A stretch of 64,000 nucleotides of DNA. It comes from Streptomyces globosus (GTDB taxonomy: Bacteria; Actinomycetota; Actinomycetes; Streptomycetales; Streptomycetaceae). Positions 34,324 through 43,065 of the stretch are shown piece by piece. The notes below the pieces were generated by a model, which was given only the letters and a program-made list of their open reading frames with translations, searched no databases and had not been told where the DNA came from. The stretch covers positions 4,901,501-4,965,500 of the forward strand of contig NZ_CP030862.1 of assembly GCF_003325375.1 (NCBI RefSeq), given 5' to 3'. Every line of letters starts with the position of its first letter. The first letter of the stretch is position 1. The position numbers were made by a program, and so were the translations under genes.

Positions 34324-34788
34324 ATGTCCGATCCGAGGGTCTTCACGTCCGCCGAGGAACTGCGCGCCGGGATCGGCGAGCCGCTCGGGCCGAGCGGCTG
34401 GCTGGAGGTGGACCAGAAGCGGATCGACCTCTTCGCAGACGCCACCGGCGACCGCCAGTGGATCCACGTGGACCCGGAGCGGGCCGCGTCCGGGCCCTTC
34501 GGATCGACCATCGCGCACGGCTACCTGACGCTGTCGCTGCTCCCGAGCCTGGTACCGCAGGTCATGCGCGTCGAGGGCATGCGGATGGGCATCAACTACG
34601 GCACGGAGAAGGTGCGCTTCCCGGCGCCGGTGCCCGTCGGGTCCCGGCTGCGCGCCACCGCCGTGATCACGGCGGTCACGGACACGGCGGACGGCGGCGT
34701 CCAGGTTGCGGCGACCGTCACCGTGGAACGGGAGGGCGGCGACAAGCCGGTGTGTGTGGCGCAGTCGCTGTCGCGCTACTACTTCTGA
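34324..34788 (+). CDS. MaoC-family (R)-hydratase
   Basis: This 154-residue hot-dog fold enoyl-CoA hydratase has the motif FADATGDRQWIHVDPERAASGPFGSTIAHGYLTLSLL, which carries the catalytic Asp and His of the (R)-specific hydratase 2 motif. It probably hydrates a short or medium enoyl-CoA. GGGAGAGG precedes the ATG. Regulation by the convergent TetR gene is likely, because both promoters carry the same GAGCAAGCGCTT site. Confidence 0.9.
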   Translation: MSDPRVFTSAEELRAGIGEPLGPSGWLEVDQKRIDLFADATGDRQWIHVDPERAASGPFGSTIAHGYLTLSLLPSLVPQVMRVEGMRMGINYGTEKVRFPAPVPVGSRLRATAVITAVTDTADGGVQVAATVTVEREGGDKPVCVAQSLSRYYF

Positions 34789-34801
34789 GGCGGGCCGCGG
34801 C

Positions 34802-35431
34802 TCAGGCGGCCGGCGCCGCGCCGACCATGCGCAGGACGAGGTCGGCGTAGAGGTCACCGACCTCTTCCGGGGTGCGCCGCCCGGCCGCGTTGAACCAGCG
34901 GGCGACGTCGATGCAGAGGGACAGGACGGCGAGGGTGGTCCCCGGCACGTCGGGCACGTGGAACTCGCCCGCGGCGACCCCGTCGCCGAGGATGCGCCGC
35001 ACGACGGCGTCGCTCTGGCGGCGCAGCTGCACGATCTCGTCGCGGTGCTCCGGGGCGAGGGCGTCCAGCTCGTACTGGACCACGCGCGCGGTGGTGTGGT
35101 GGGCGGCGTGCCACAGCACGAACGACCGGACGGCCGCTCCGAGCCGGTCGGCCGCCGAACCGGGACCGGCGGCGGCCGTCTCCAGGATGTCCAGGGCCTT
35201 GTCGTGGCCTATCCGGCTGATCCGGTGGAGCAGCTCTTCCTTGGTCTTGTAGTGGATGTACAGGGCGGCCGGGCTCATGCCCGCCCGGCCCGCGATGTCC
35301 CGGGTCGTGGTGGCGTGGTAGCCGCGCTCCGCGAACGCCTCGACGGCGGCCACGAGCAGCCGCCGAGCGGCGTCGGGGGTGACTTCCGACCACGGCCGGT
35401 AGCCGCCGGCCGTCTCCTCCGCGCTGCCCAT
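34802..35431 (-). CDS. TetR regulator of the MaoC gene (inferred)
   Basis: This 209-residue TetR regulator has an HTH at about 22-65 (LLVAAVEAFAERGYHATTTRDIAGRAGMSPAALYIHYKTKEELLHRI) and a helical effector domain. It is convergent with the MaoC gene, 13 bp apart. AAGGTG precedes the ATG. The operator at 35482-35497 in its promoter region, shared with the MaoC promoter, suggests autoregulation and an acyl-CoA effector. Confidence 0.88.
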   Translation of the reverse strand: MGSAEETAGGYRPWSEVTPDAARRLLVAAVEAFAERGYHATTTRDIAGRAGMSPAALYIHYKTKEELLHRISRIGHDKALDILETAAAGPGSAADRLGAAVRSFVLWHAAHHTTARVVQYELDALAPEHRDEIVQLRRQSDAVVRRILGDGVAAGEFHVPDVPGTTLAVLSLCIDVARWFNAAGRRTPEEVGDLYADLVLRMVGAAPAA

Positions 35432-35481
35432 CGTTCGCCCACCTTTTCGTCACTGTCGGAAGGAACACCTTACCGGAGGGT

Positions 35482-35497
35482 GAGCAAGCGCTTAGAC
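35482..35497. promoter_or_regulatory. TetR-type operator, second copy
   Basis: GAGCAAGCGCTTAGAC shares its first 12 bases with the site at 34288 and lies about 50 bp upstream of the TetR start on the minus strand. Confidence 0.6.
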
Positions 35498-35680
35498 GCC
35501 GGAGCGGGAGATGGCCGCGCGGGGTCGGGCCTTCGGCCGGAAGGGGTCGTGGCCGGCGGGGATCTTCTCCATGCGCGCCTCGTCGACGCGGCTGACGATG
35601 CCGGTGGGCTCCTGGCGGTCGCGGACGACCTTGGCGAGCGTGAGGGGCAGGCGGCCGGCGCCCTCCCGTCCGACCGGCAC
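35492..35680 (-). pseudogene. Possible gene remnant (62-codon reading frame)
   Basis: An in-frame stretch from a GTG at 35680 to TAA at 35494 encodes a protein-like 62-residue segment with LPLTLAKVVRDRQEPTGIVSRV, DEARMEKIPAGHDPF and a Pro/Arg/Lys tail. Codon third positions are strongly G/C, as in real genes. It has no Shine-Dalgarno or leaderless -10. Its ends run into two operator-like motifs, and upstream codons lose protein character. It looks like the conserved C-terminus of a lost gene, but a small intact gene is possible. I do not recognise the family. Confidence 0.35.
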
Positions 35681-35710
35681 CTGTGGCGTTCGACCAGCAC
35701 CTGTGTGACA
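35671..35710. promoter_or_regulatory. 20-bp-spaced direct repeats at TetR promoter
   Basis: CGACCGGCACCTGTG (35671-35685) and CGACCAGCACCTGTG (35691-35705) differ at one base and are exactly 20 bp apart, two helical turns. They lie just upstream of the probable -10 (TACCAT, 35723-35728) of the TetR gene starting at 35736. A CTGTGTGACAG dyad overlaps the second copy. Confidence 0.65.
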
Positions 35711-35735
35711 GTGCGGCAGGCCTACCATGTGGCGC

Positions 35736-36380
35736 ATGGCCAGACCGCGCAAACCGCTCCTCAGCCGGGACCGTATCGTCGAGGCGGCTGGGGCGCTGGT
35801 GGACGCGGAGGGGCTGGAGGCGGTGTCGACGCGGCGGCTCGCGGCCGCGCTCGGCGTGAGCGGGCCGTCGCTGTACAACCACTTCCGCACCAAGGACGAG
35901 ATCCTGGACGCCGTGGCCGACGCGGTGAGTGCGCGGGTCGACCTGTCGATGTTCGAGGCGGGGTCCGGCCGGGACTGGCGGGAGGCCCTGCACGCCTGGG
36001 CGCACTCCTACCGGGATGCCCTGGCCGGCCACCCGAACCTCGTGCCGGTGCTGGCGCGCGGCCCGGGGCGGCGCCCGGCGGGGCTGCGGCTGGCGGACGC
36101 GGTGTTCGGGGCGATGACGGCGGCCGGCTGGCCGCCGGCCCAGGCGACGCGGATCGGCGCGCTGATGCGGTACTTCATCCTCGGCTCGGCGGTGGGTTCG
36201 TTCGCCCGGGGTTTCGTGGACGACCGGGAGGCATACGACCCGGCCGACTACCCGCACCTGGGCAGGGCACATTTGCTGGCCGAGCGGCAGCGCGAGGTGG
36301 ACGAGGGCGCGTTCGAGACCGGGCTGACCGCCCTTCTGGACGGCCTCTCCCTCCAGTACGCGGCCCTGCGGCGCCCCTGA
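35736..36380 (+). CDS. TetR-family regulator (TetR_C_1-like)
   Basis: This 214-residue regulator has an HTH at about 10-52 (LSRDRIVEAAGALVDAEGLEAVSTRRLAAALGVSGPSLYNHFRTKDEILDAV) and a C-domain of the TetR_C type. ATG at 35736 is preferred over the one 9 nt upstream because TACCAT ends 7 nt before it. It faces the alcohol dehydrogenase gene convergently. Possible targets are itself or the dehydrogenase cluster. Confidence 0.85.
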   Translation: MARPRKPLLSRDRIVEAAGALVDAEGLEAVSTRRLAAALGVSGPSLYNHFRTKDEILDAVADAVSARVDLSMFEAGSGRDWREALHAWAHSYRDALAGHPNLVPVLARGPGRRPAGLRLADAVFGAMTAAGWPPAQATRIGALMRYFILGSAVGSFARGFVDDREAYDPADYPHLGRAHLLAERQREVDEGAFETGLTALLDGLSLQYAALRRP

Positions 36381-36416
36381 AGGCGCCCGCGGGCCCGCTG
36401 CACACGACGGCCGGGG

Positions 36417-37496
36417 TCAGAAGACGACGAGCGAGCGGCCGCCCTTGCCGGCCTGCATCGCCTCGAAGGCGCCCGGGATGCCGTCGAGGGTGATCCGGTC
36501 GGTGATCATGGCGGTGAGGTCCAGGCGGCCGGCGCGCACGTGCCCGGCGAGGACCGGCAGGTCGCGGGCCGGGTCGCAGTTGCCGTAGACGCAGCCGGTG
36601 AGGGTGCGGGCGAAGCGGAAGATGTCCATCGCGCTGAAGGCGACCTGCTGGTCCTTGCCGCCGATGCCCACGACGGTGGTGCGGCCGCCCCGCCGGGTGG
36701 AGTCCCACGCGGCGCGGATGGACGCGGCCCGGCCGGCGCACTCGACGGCCGCGTCCGCCCCGCGGCCCCCGGTGGCCGCCCGGATCTCCTCGACCGCGCT
36801 GTCGGAGGCGAGGACGAAGTCGGTGGCGCCGGCCTCCCGGGCCAGTTCCTCCTTGGCCGGGGAGACGTCGACGGCGACGATCCGCTCCGCCCCCGCGATC
36901 CGCGCGGCCTGCACGGCGGCCAGACCGACGCCGCCGATACCGAAGACGGCGACGGACTCCCCGGCCCGGACGCGGGCGCTGTGGTGGACGGCGCCGTAGC
37001 CGGTGAGCACCGCGCAGCCGAGGAGAGCGGCCTCGGCGAGCGGGATCCCGGCGGGCGCGGGCACCACGCAGGCGGCCGCGACGACGGTCTCCTCGGCGAA
37101 CGCCCCCACGTTCAGCCCCGGGTGCAGCGGCGTGCCCGCGGAGTCGTGGGCGTGGACCGCTCCGACCCCGGCCAGGGCCTTGGCGCACAGCCACACCTCG
37201 CCGATCGTGCAGTGGTGGCACCGGCCGCACGAGGGCGACCAGTTGAGGACCACCCCGTCGCCCGGGGAGACGTGGGTGACGCCCCCGCCGACCGCCAGGA
37301 CCGTGCCGGAGCCCTCGTGGCCCAGCACGGCGGGGACGGGGACCCGGACCGTCCCGTCGCAGACGGAGAGGTCGGAGTGGCACACCCCGGCGGCGGCGAG
37401 GCGGACCCGGACCTGCCCCGGCCCGGGGTCGGGCAGGACGACCTCCCGTATCTCCAGCGGTGCTCCGACGGCTGGCAGGACTGCGGCGCGGACCAT
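36417..37496 (-). CDS. Zinc-dependent alcohol dehydrogenase
   Basis: This 359-residue class III-like MDR enzyme has a catalytic zinc ligand in AGVCHSDLSVCDG and GHEGSG. A structural zinc loop reads CGRCHHCTIGEVWLC and the Rossmann motif is VFGIGGVGLAAVQAARIAGA. It oxidises an alcohol with NAD(P). The ALDH gene 146 bp upstream on the same strand would oxidise the resulting aldehyde, so the two could form a short alcohol-to-acid pathway. Confidence 0.9.
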   Translation of the reverse strand: MVRAAVLPAVGAPLEIREVVLPDPGPGQVRVRLAAAGVCHSDLSVCDGTVRVPVPAVLGHEGSGTVLAVGGGVTHVSPGDGVVLNWSPSCGRCHHCTIGEVWLCAKALAGVGAVHAHDSAGTPLHPGLNVGAFAEETVVAAACVVPAPAGIPLAEAALLGCAVLTGYGAVHHSARVRAGESVAVFGIGGVGLAAVQAARIAGAERIVAVDVSPAKEELAREAGATDFVLASDSAVEEIRAATGGRGADAAVECAGRAASIRAAWDSTRRGGRTTVVGIGGKDQQVAFSAMDIFRFARTLTGCVYGNCDPARDLPVLAGHVRAGRLDLTAMITDRITLDGIPGAFEAMQAGKGGRSLVVF

Positions 37497-37641
37497 GGTC
37501 GATCCCGTCTCTCGGGCCCTCACCCGGCGGGCCGGGCCTGGGCGGGGGCGGAAGGGCGTACCGGGCAGCGGACGGACCGGACGGCGTACGGGCCGAACCG
37601 GGCCGACCGGGTGAGCGGGCCCGCCCCGTCCAGGGCGGGTG

Positions 37642-39054
37642 TCAGAACTGGAGCGACTTCGTCTGGAGGTACTCGGCCAGGCCGTGCGGCCCGAGTTCGC
37701 GGCCGACACCGGACTGCTTGTACCCGCCGAACGGCGCGAGGGGGTTGAAGCGGCCGCCGTTGATGTCCACCTGGCCGGTGTCCATGCGCCGGGCGAACGC
37801 GACGGCCGTCTCCTCGTCCGCCGCCCAGACGGCGCCGCCGAGCCCGTACACCGTGCCGTTGGCGATGCGCAGCGCCTCGTCCTCGTCCCCGTAGGCGATG
37901 ATCGACAGGACGGGGCCGAAGATCTCCTCCTGCGCGATCACCATGTCGGGGGTGACGTCGGCGAAGACGGTCGGGGCGATGTAGTAGCCGCGGGGGTGCG
38001 GGGCGTCGGGGCCTCCGGCGACGAGGCGGGCGCCCTCCTCGATGCCCTTGGCGATGTACGCGCGCACGCGGTCGCGCTGCTTGGCGTTGACGACCGGGCC
38101 GAGGCGGGTGCCCGGCTCGCGGGGGTCCCCGGCGGTGTACGGGGCGACGGCGGCGGCCGCGAGGGAGACGGCCTCCTCGTACTGGTCGCGGTGGACGAGC
38201 ATCCGCGTGAGCGCGTTGCAGCTCTGGCCGGAGTTGTTCATGACGTGGCCCACGCCCGCCGCGACGGCCTTGGCCAGGTCGGCGCCGGGCAGGATGACGT
38301 TGGCCGACTTGCCGCCGAGTTCGAGGGCGACGCGCTTGACGGCGGCGCCGGCCGTGGCCCCGATCAGCCGGCCCACCGCGGTGGAGCCGGTGAAGGAGAC
38401 CAGGTCCACGCCTTCGTGCGCGGCGAGGGCCTGCCCGGCGACCGGGCCGGTTCCGGTCACCAGGTTGAACACGCCGGCCGGGATGCCCGCCTCGTGCACG
38501 GCTTCGGCGAAGAGCTGTGCGGTCAGCGGGGTGTCCTCGGCCGGCTTGAGGACGAGGGTGCAGCCGGCGGCGAGAGCGGGTGCCACCTTGGCAACGATCT
38601 GGTGCAGCGGGTAGTTCCAGGGCGTGATGGCCCCGACCACGCCGACCGGTTCGAGGAGCACGGTGGAGTTGCCGATCCGCTCCTCGAAGGCGTACGAGGC
38701 GGCGAGCTCGGCGAAGGAGGCGGACACGGCGAGCGGCGCCCCCACGTGGACGCGCTCGGAGAAGCCGGTCGGGGAGCCCAGCTCGGCGGTGACGACCTCG
38801 GTGAACTCGGCCTTCCGGGCCGCCATCGCATCGCGCAGGGCCCCGATCAGGGCGGCCCGCTCCGTCGGCGGCGTGGTGGCCCAACCGGGGAAGGCGGCTC
38901 GGGCGGCGCGCACCGCCGCGTCCACGTCCTCCGCGGTGCCGGCCGGTACGTCGGCGATGACCTGCTCGTCGGCCGGGTTGACGACCTCGATGCGGTCGCT
39001 TCCGGCGGCGGGCCGCCATTCGCCGGCGATGTACATCCCGTCGTGGGCCTTCAT
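37642..39054 (-). CDS. Aldehyde dehydrogenase
   Basis: This 470-residue NAD(P)-dependent ALDH has ITPWNYPLHQIVAKVAPALAAG (cofactor), LVSFTGSTAVG, VALELGGKSANVI (catalytic Glu) and NNSGQSCNALTRMLV (catalytic Cys). GGAGG 7 nt upstream fixes the ATG. It converts an aldehyde to the acid and pairs with the alcohol dehydrogenase downstream. Confidence 0.93.
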   Translation of the reverse strand: MKAHDGMYIAGEWRPAAGSDRIEVVNPADEQVIADVPAGTAEDVDAAVRAARAAFPGWATTPPTERAALIGALRDAMAARKAEFTEVVTAELGSPTGFSERVHVGAPLAVSASFAELAASYAFEERIGNSTVLLEPVGVVGAITPWNYPLHQIVAKVAPALAAGCTLVLKPAEDTPLTAQLFAEAVHEAGIPAGVFNLVTGTGPVAGQALAAHEGVDLVSFTGSTAVGRLIGATAGAAVKRVALELGGKSANVILPGADLAKAVAAGVGHVMNNSGQSCNALTRMLVHRDQYEEAVSLAAAAVAPYTAGDPREPGTRLGPVVNAKQRDRVRAYIAKGIEEGARLVAGGPDAPHPRGYYIAPTVFADVTPDMVIAQEEIFGPVLSIIAYGDEDEALRIANGTVYGLGGAVWAADEETAVAFARRMDTGQVDINGGRFNPLAPFGGYKQSGVGRELGPHGLAEYLQTKSLQF

Positions 39055-39156
39055 GGCGCTTCCTCCCCCGAACGCGCACGGTTGTGCGGACCTGGTCTGG
39101 TGGCCCCACCCTACAAACCGGCGCCGCCGCGCCGCGGGGCTGCCCGCCCGCCGCGG

Positions 39157-40602
39157 TCAGATGATGCCGAAAAGCATCCCCGCCGCGAGGACGGCGAGCG
39201 AGGTCAGCGCCGCCCATTTCACGGTGAAGCGGGTGTGGTCGCCGAACTCGACGCCGGCCATGCCGACGAGGACGTACACGGCCGGAACCAGCGGGCTGGA
39301 CATGTGCAGGGCCTGGCCGACGAGCGAGGCGCGGGCGATCTCCAGCGGGGAGACGCCGTGCGCGGCGCCGGCCTCGGCGAGGACGGGAAGCACGCCGAAG
39401 TAGAACCCGTCGTTCGACATGAAGTAGGTGAGCGGCAGGCTGAGGAGGCCGGTCACCAGCGCCATGTGCGGGCCCATGCCCTCGGGGATCGCGGCGACGA
39501 GCCAGTCGGCCATGTGCTTGACCATGCCGGTGCCGCTGAGGACGCCGGTGAAGACGGCGGCGGCGAAGACCATGCCGGCGACGTTGAGGACGTTGTCGGC
39601 GTGGGCGGCGATCCGTGCCTTCTGGTCGGGCATGTGGGGGAAGTTGACGGTGAGGGCGAGGGCGGCGCCGAGGAGGAACAGCACCGGGATGGGCAGCAAC
39701 TCCATGATCATCGCGGTCAGCAGGGCGGCCGTGAGGCCGGCGTTGAACCAGTACAGCCGCGGCCGCAGCGTGGGCCTTCGCGGGTCGAGCCCCTGGAACC
39801 CGGCGGCGGCCGCGCCGGCGGCCGGCGAGGCGGGACCGGAAGCCGGCCCGGCCGCGGCGTCGGTACGGGACTCGTCACGGTGACCGGCGGCCGGAGCCGT
39901 GTCGGCGGGGCCGGCTGCGGCAGGGGCGGCGGTGCCGGCTGCGGCGACGGCGACCGGCTGCGGCTCGGCGCCGCCGGGCAGCGCGAGCGTGCCGAGGCGG
40001 CGGCGCTCCTTCAGCCCGAGGGCGTAGGCGAGGGCGAACACGCACAGCAGGCCTACGGCCAGGGCCGGGATCATCGGGACGAACACGTCGCCGGCGTCCA
40101 GTTTCAGGGCGGTGGCGGCGCGCGCCGTGGGGCCGCCCCACGGAAGGGTGTTCATGACGCCGTTGGCGGTGGCCGCGACTCCGGTCATGACGACGAGGCT
40201 CAGGCCGAGCCGCTTGTAGAGCGGGTACATGGCCGAGACGGTGATCATGAAGGTGGTGGAGCCGTCGCCGTCGAGGGAGACGACCGCGGCGAGGACGGCG
40301 GTGCCGACGACGACGCGCACCGGGTCCGCCTTGCAGAAGCGGAGGATGCCCCGGACGATCGGGTCGAAGAGCCCGACGTCGATCATCACCCCGAAGTAGA
40401 CGATGGCGAACATCAGCATGGCGGCGGTCGGGGCGAGTTTGCCGACGCCGTCGATGACGTAGTCGCCGAGGTGGGCGCCCTGCCCGGCGAACACGCAGAA
40501 GAGTGCGGGGATGAGGACGAGCGCCGCGATGGGCGACATTTTCTTCATCATGATCAGGACCAGGAAGGTGGCGATCATGGCGAAGCCGAGGAAGGTCAGC
40601 AT
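39157..40602 (-). CDS. CitMHS-family citrate-metal transporter
   Basis: This 481-residue membrane protein of the CitMHS family, which imports metal-citrate complexes with protons, has about 11-12 helices. Family signatures include SLDGDGSTTFMITVSAMYPLYKRLG and NTLPWGGPTARA in the first half and YFMSNDGFYFGVLPVLAEA in the second. A long Ala/Pro-rich cytoplasmic loop separates the halves. No citrate-sensing two-component system is adjacent. TACGTT ends 6 nt before the ATG and there is no Shine-Dalgarno (leaderless-type). Confidence 0.92.
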   Translation of the reverse strand: MLTFLGFAMIATFLVLIMMKKMSPIAALVLIPALFCVFAGQGAHLGDYVIDGVGKLAPTAAMLMFAIVYFGVMIDVGLFDPIVRGILRFCKADPVRVVVGTAVLAAVVSLDGDGSTTFMITVSAMYPLYKRLGLSLVVMTGVAATANGVMNTLPWGGPTARAATALKLDAGDVFVPMIPALAVGLLCVFALAYALGLKERRRLGTLALPGGAEPQPVAVAAAGTAAPAAAGPADTAPAAGHRDESRTDAAAGPASGPASPAAGAAAAGFQGLDPRRPTLRPRLYWFNAGLTAALLTAMIMELLPIPVLFLLGAALALTVNFPHMPDQKARIAAHADNVLNVAGMVFAAAVFTGVLSGTGMVKHMADWLVAAIPEGMGPHMALVTGLLSLPLTYFMSNDGFYFGVLPVLAEAGAAHGVSPLEIARASLVGQALHMSSPLVPAVYVLVGMAGVEFGDHTRFTVKWAALTSLAVLAAGMLFGII

Positions 40603-40675
40603 GCAGGGAACGTAGGGGGCCCGCGGAGGGCCCAACAAGACGTCCGGACGTGAGCAATACGAGCAAAACCCCAGC

Positions 40676-42931
40676 TCAGGGCAGGGGTGCCAGCTCGACG
40701 GGGAAGCCGTTGAGGACTGCCGTGCCGGACAGCGGGTCGAGCCGGGAGCCGTCGAGGAGCTGGTTGACGTTGGCCCCGGGCGAGGCGGCGGCGACGGACA
40801 GCCGGGCGCCGTCGCGGTCGTGGCCCCAGCCGTGCGGGAGGCTGACCACTCCGGCGCGCACGGTGTCCGTGACCTCGACGGGCACGTCCAGGCTGCCGCC
40901 GTCGGCGGTGACCCGGGCCCGGCCTCCGTCGGTGAGGCCGAGGCGCTCGGCGTCCTGCGGGTGGACGTGGAGGGTGCAGCGGTTGGAACCTCCGGCAAGG
41001 GCCGGGACGTTGTGCATCCAGCTGTTGTTGGACCGCAGGTGGCGGCGGCCCACGAGCACCAGGGCGGCGGGGCGTTCGGCGAGGGCGCTGCGCAGCCTGG
41101 GGAGTTCGGCCGCGATCGGGTCCGGCAGGAGCTCGATGCGGCCGCTGCGCGTCTTCAGCACGTCCGGGAGGCGGGGCTGCAGCGGGCCCAGGTCGATGCC
41201 GTGCGGCCGGTCGAGGAGCCGCGCCAGGGTGAGCCCTCCGCCGGCTCGCGCGTCGTGGCCGGCGCCGAACAGGTCGCCGTACGGGCCGAGCCGGAGCATC
41301 AGGTCGAGCCGCCGCTCGGGGCCGCTGGCGCCGGTGAGCAGGCCGGCGAGCCGGCCCGGGTCCTGCCCGTGCAGCGGCGAGTCCGGGTCGGCGGTCTCCT
41401 TGGCGAGGGCGGCCCGGATGACGGGCTCGTCGACGGCTTCGGCCGCGTCGGGTACGGCGGGGCCGTGCAGCCCGGCTGCCGCGAGGACGAGGCGGGCGTG
41501 GATCTCGCACTCGTCGAGCAGACCTTCCTGGAGCGGGACGGCGGGCCGGGTGTAGCGCACCTGGTTGCGTACGGCGAACCCGTTGAAGGCGAAGTCGTGG
41601 TGCGCGCTCTGTGCGGGCGGCGGAGGCGGCAGCACGACGTGTGCGTGGCGGGATGTCTCGTTGAGGTACGGGTCGACGCTGACCATGAAGTCGAGGCCGG
41701 CCAGTGCCGCGTCGAGGCGCCGACCGTCGGGGGAGGACAGCACCGGGTTCGCGGCGATGGCGACGAGGCCGCGGATCCGGCCCTCCCCCGGCGTCTCGAT
41801 CTCCTCGGCGAGGGCGACGAGCGGCAGCTCGGACTTGGCCTCGGGGTGGCCGCCGACCCGGCTGTGCCAGCGGCCGAGGGTGAAGCCCCTGCCCGGTCCG
41901 CCGGGACGGGGCCGGGGGCCGGCGGCCGGGAGCGGGAAGAGGGCGCCGCCCGGCCGGTCGAGGTTGCCGGTGAGGATGTTGAGTACGTCGACGAGCCAGC
42001 TGGCGAGGGTGCCGTACTCGACGGTGCAGCTGCCGATCCGCCCGTAGACAGCGGCGGTGGGGGCGGCCGCGAGGTCGCGGGCGAGGTCGCGGATCTCGGC
42101 GGCCGTGATGTCGCAGGCCGGGGCGACGGCCTCGGGGGTGAAACGCGCGAGGGCCTCGCGGAGTTCCCGGAGCCCGTGGAGGCGGTCCGCGAGTTCCGGC
42201 GGCAGCGTGGGGCGGTGGTCGGCGAGCAGGGTACGGGCGAGCGCGGCCAGCAGCAGGGCGTCGCTGCCGGGGCGCGGTGCGAGGTGCCGGTCGGCGAGGC
42301 GCGCGGTGCGGGTGCGGCGGGGGTCGACGACGACGAGGGTGCCGCCGCGGGCGCGCAGCGCCTTCAGCCGGCCCGGGAAGTCGGGGGCGGTGCACAGCGA
42401 CCCGTTCGATTCGACCGGGTTGGCGCCGATCAGGAGCAGGAAGCCGGTGCGGTCGAGGTCGGGGACGGGGATGGCGAAGGGGTCGCCGAACAGGAGGCCG
42501 CTGGAGACGTGCTTGGGCATCTGGTCGAGGGTGCTGGCGGTGAAGAGGTTGCGCGTGCCGAGCGTCCTCAGGAGCAGCGGCGGGTAGAGGGCGCCGGCCA
42601 TGGTGTGGACGTTCGGGTTGCCGAGGACGACGCCGACGGACTGGGCGCCGTACTCCGAGACGAGCGCCGGGAGCGCGGTCGCGACGGCTTCGAAGGCTTC
42701 GTCCCAGCCGGCCTCCCGCAGCCGGCCGCCGCGCCGGACGAGCGGCGTGCGCAGCCGGTCGGGGTCGGAGTCGAGCGCGCCGAAGGCCGCCCCCTTGGGG
42801 CAGATGAAGCCGCGGCTGAAAACGTCCTCGCGGTCGCCCCGGGCGCCGGTGACGGTTGCGCCGTCGACGGTGAGCGTGAGGCCGCAGGTGGCTTCGCAGA
42901 GGGGGCAGATGCGCAGGGCGGTGCGGGGCAT
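40676..42931 (-). CDS. Molybdopterin-dependent oxidoreductase (DMSO reductase family)
   Basis: This 751-residue molybdo/tungsto-bis-MGD enzyme has an N-terminal [4Fe-4S] motif CPLCEATCGL with the fourth cysteine at ICPKG. It shows LIGANPVESN, NILTGNLDRPGG and SVDPYLNETSRHADVVLP-like (here SRHAHVVLP) cofactor-binding segments and a late SLPHGWGHDRDG. There is no Tat signal, so it is probably cytoplasmic and formate dehydrogenase- or nitrate-reductase-like. Electron partner and substrate are not evident. GGGAGG precedes the ATG. Confidence 0.88.
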   Translation of the reverse strand: MPRTALRICPLCEATCGLTLTVDGATVTGARGDREDVFSRGFICPKGAAFGALDSDPDRLRTPLVRRGGRLREAGWDEAFEAVATALPALVSEYGAQSVGVVLGNPNVHTMAGALYPPLLLRTLGTRNLFTASTLDQMPKHVSSGLLFGDPFAIPVPDLDRTGFLLLIGANPVESNGSLCTAPDFPGRLKALRARGGTLVVVDPRRTRTARLADRHLAPRPGSDALLLAALARTLLADHRPTLPPELADRLHGLRELREALARFTPEAVAPACDITAAEIRDLARDLAAAPTAAVYGRIGSCTVEYGTLASWLVDVLNILTGNLDRPGGALFPLPAAGPRPRPGGPGRGFTLGRWHSRVGGHPEAKSELPLVALAEEIETPGEGRIRGLVAIAANPVLSSPDGRRLDAALAGLDFMVSVDPYLNETSRHAHVVLPPPPPAQSAHHDFAFNGFAVRNQVRYTRPAVPLQEGLLDECEIHARLVLAAAGLHGPAVPDAAEAVDEPVIRAALAKETADPDSPLHGQDPGRLAGLLTGASGPERRLDLMLRLGPYGDLFGAGHDARAGGGLTLARLLDRPHGIDLGPLQPRLPDVLKTRSGRIELLPDPIAAELPRLRSALAERPAALVLVGRRHLRSNNSWMHNVPALAGGSNRCTLHVHPQDAERLGLTDGGRARVTADGGSLDVPVEVTDTVRAGVVSLPHGWGHDRDGARLSVAAASPGANVNQLLDGSRLDPLSGTAVLNGFPVELAPLP

Positions 42932-43065
42932 GGGCCCTCCCGGGCGGCAGGCCGGCAGGCGGCGGGGACGTCGGCGTGGTACGGCGGCACGAGCATACCG
43001 ACCGGTACGCACGTCGGGGAGGGTGCGGGGCGGAAGGGCGCGGCGGGGGGCTTCCGGTCTCGGGG

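Noticed and set aside
37639..40653. A 1004-codon plus-strand frame opposite the ALDH and CitMHS genes
   Set aside because: Antisense to two well-supported families and spans their intergenic gap, which a real gene would not be expected to do.
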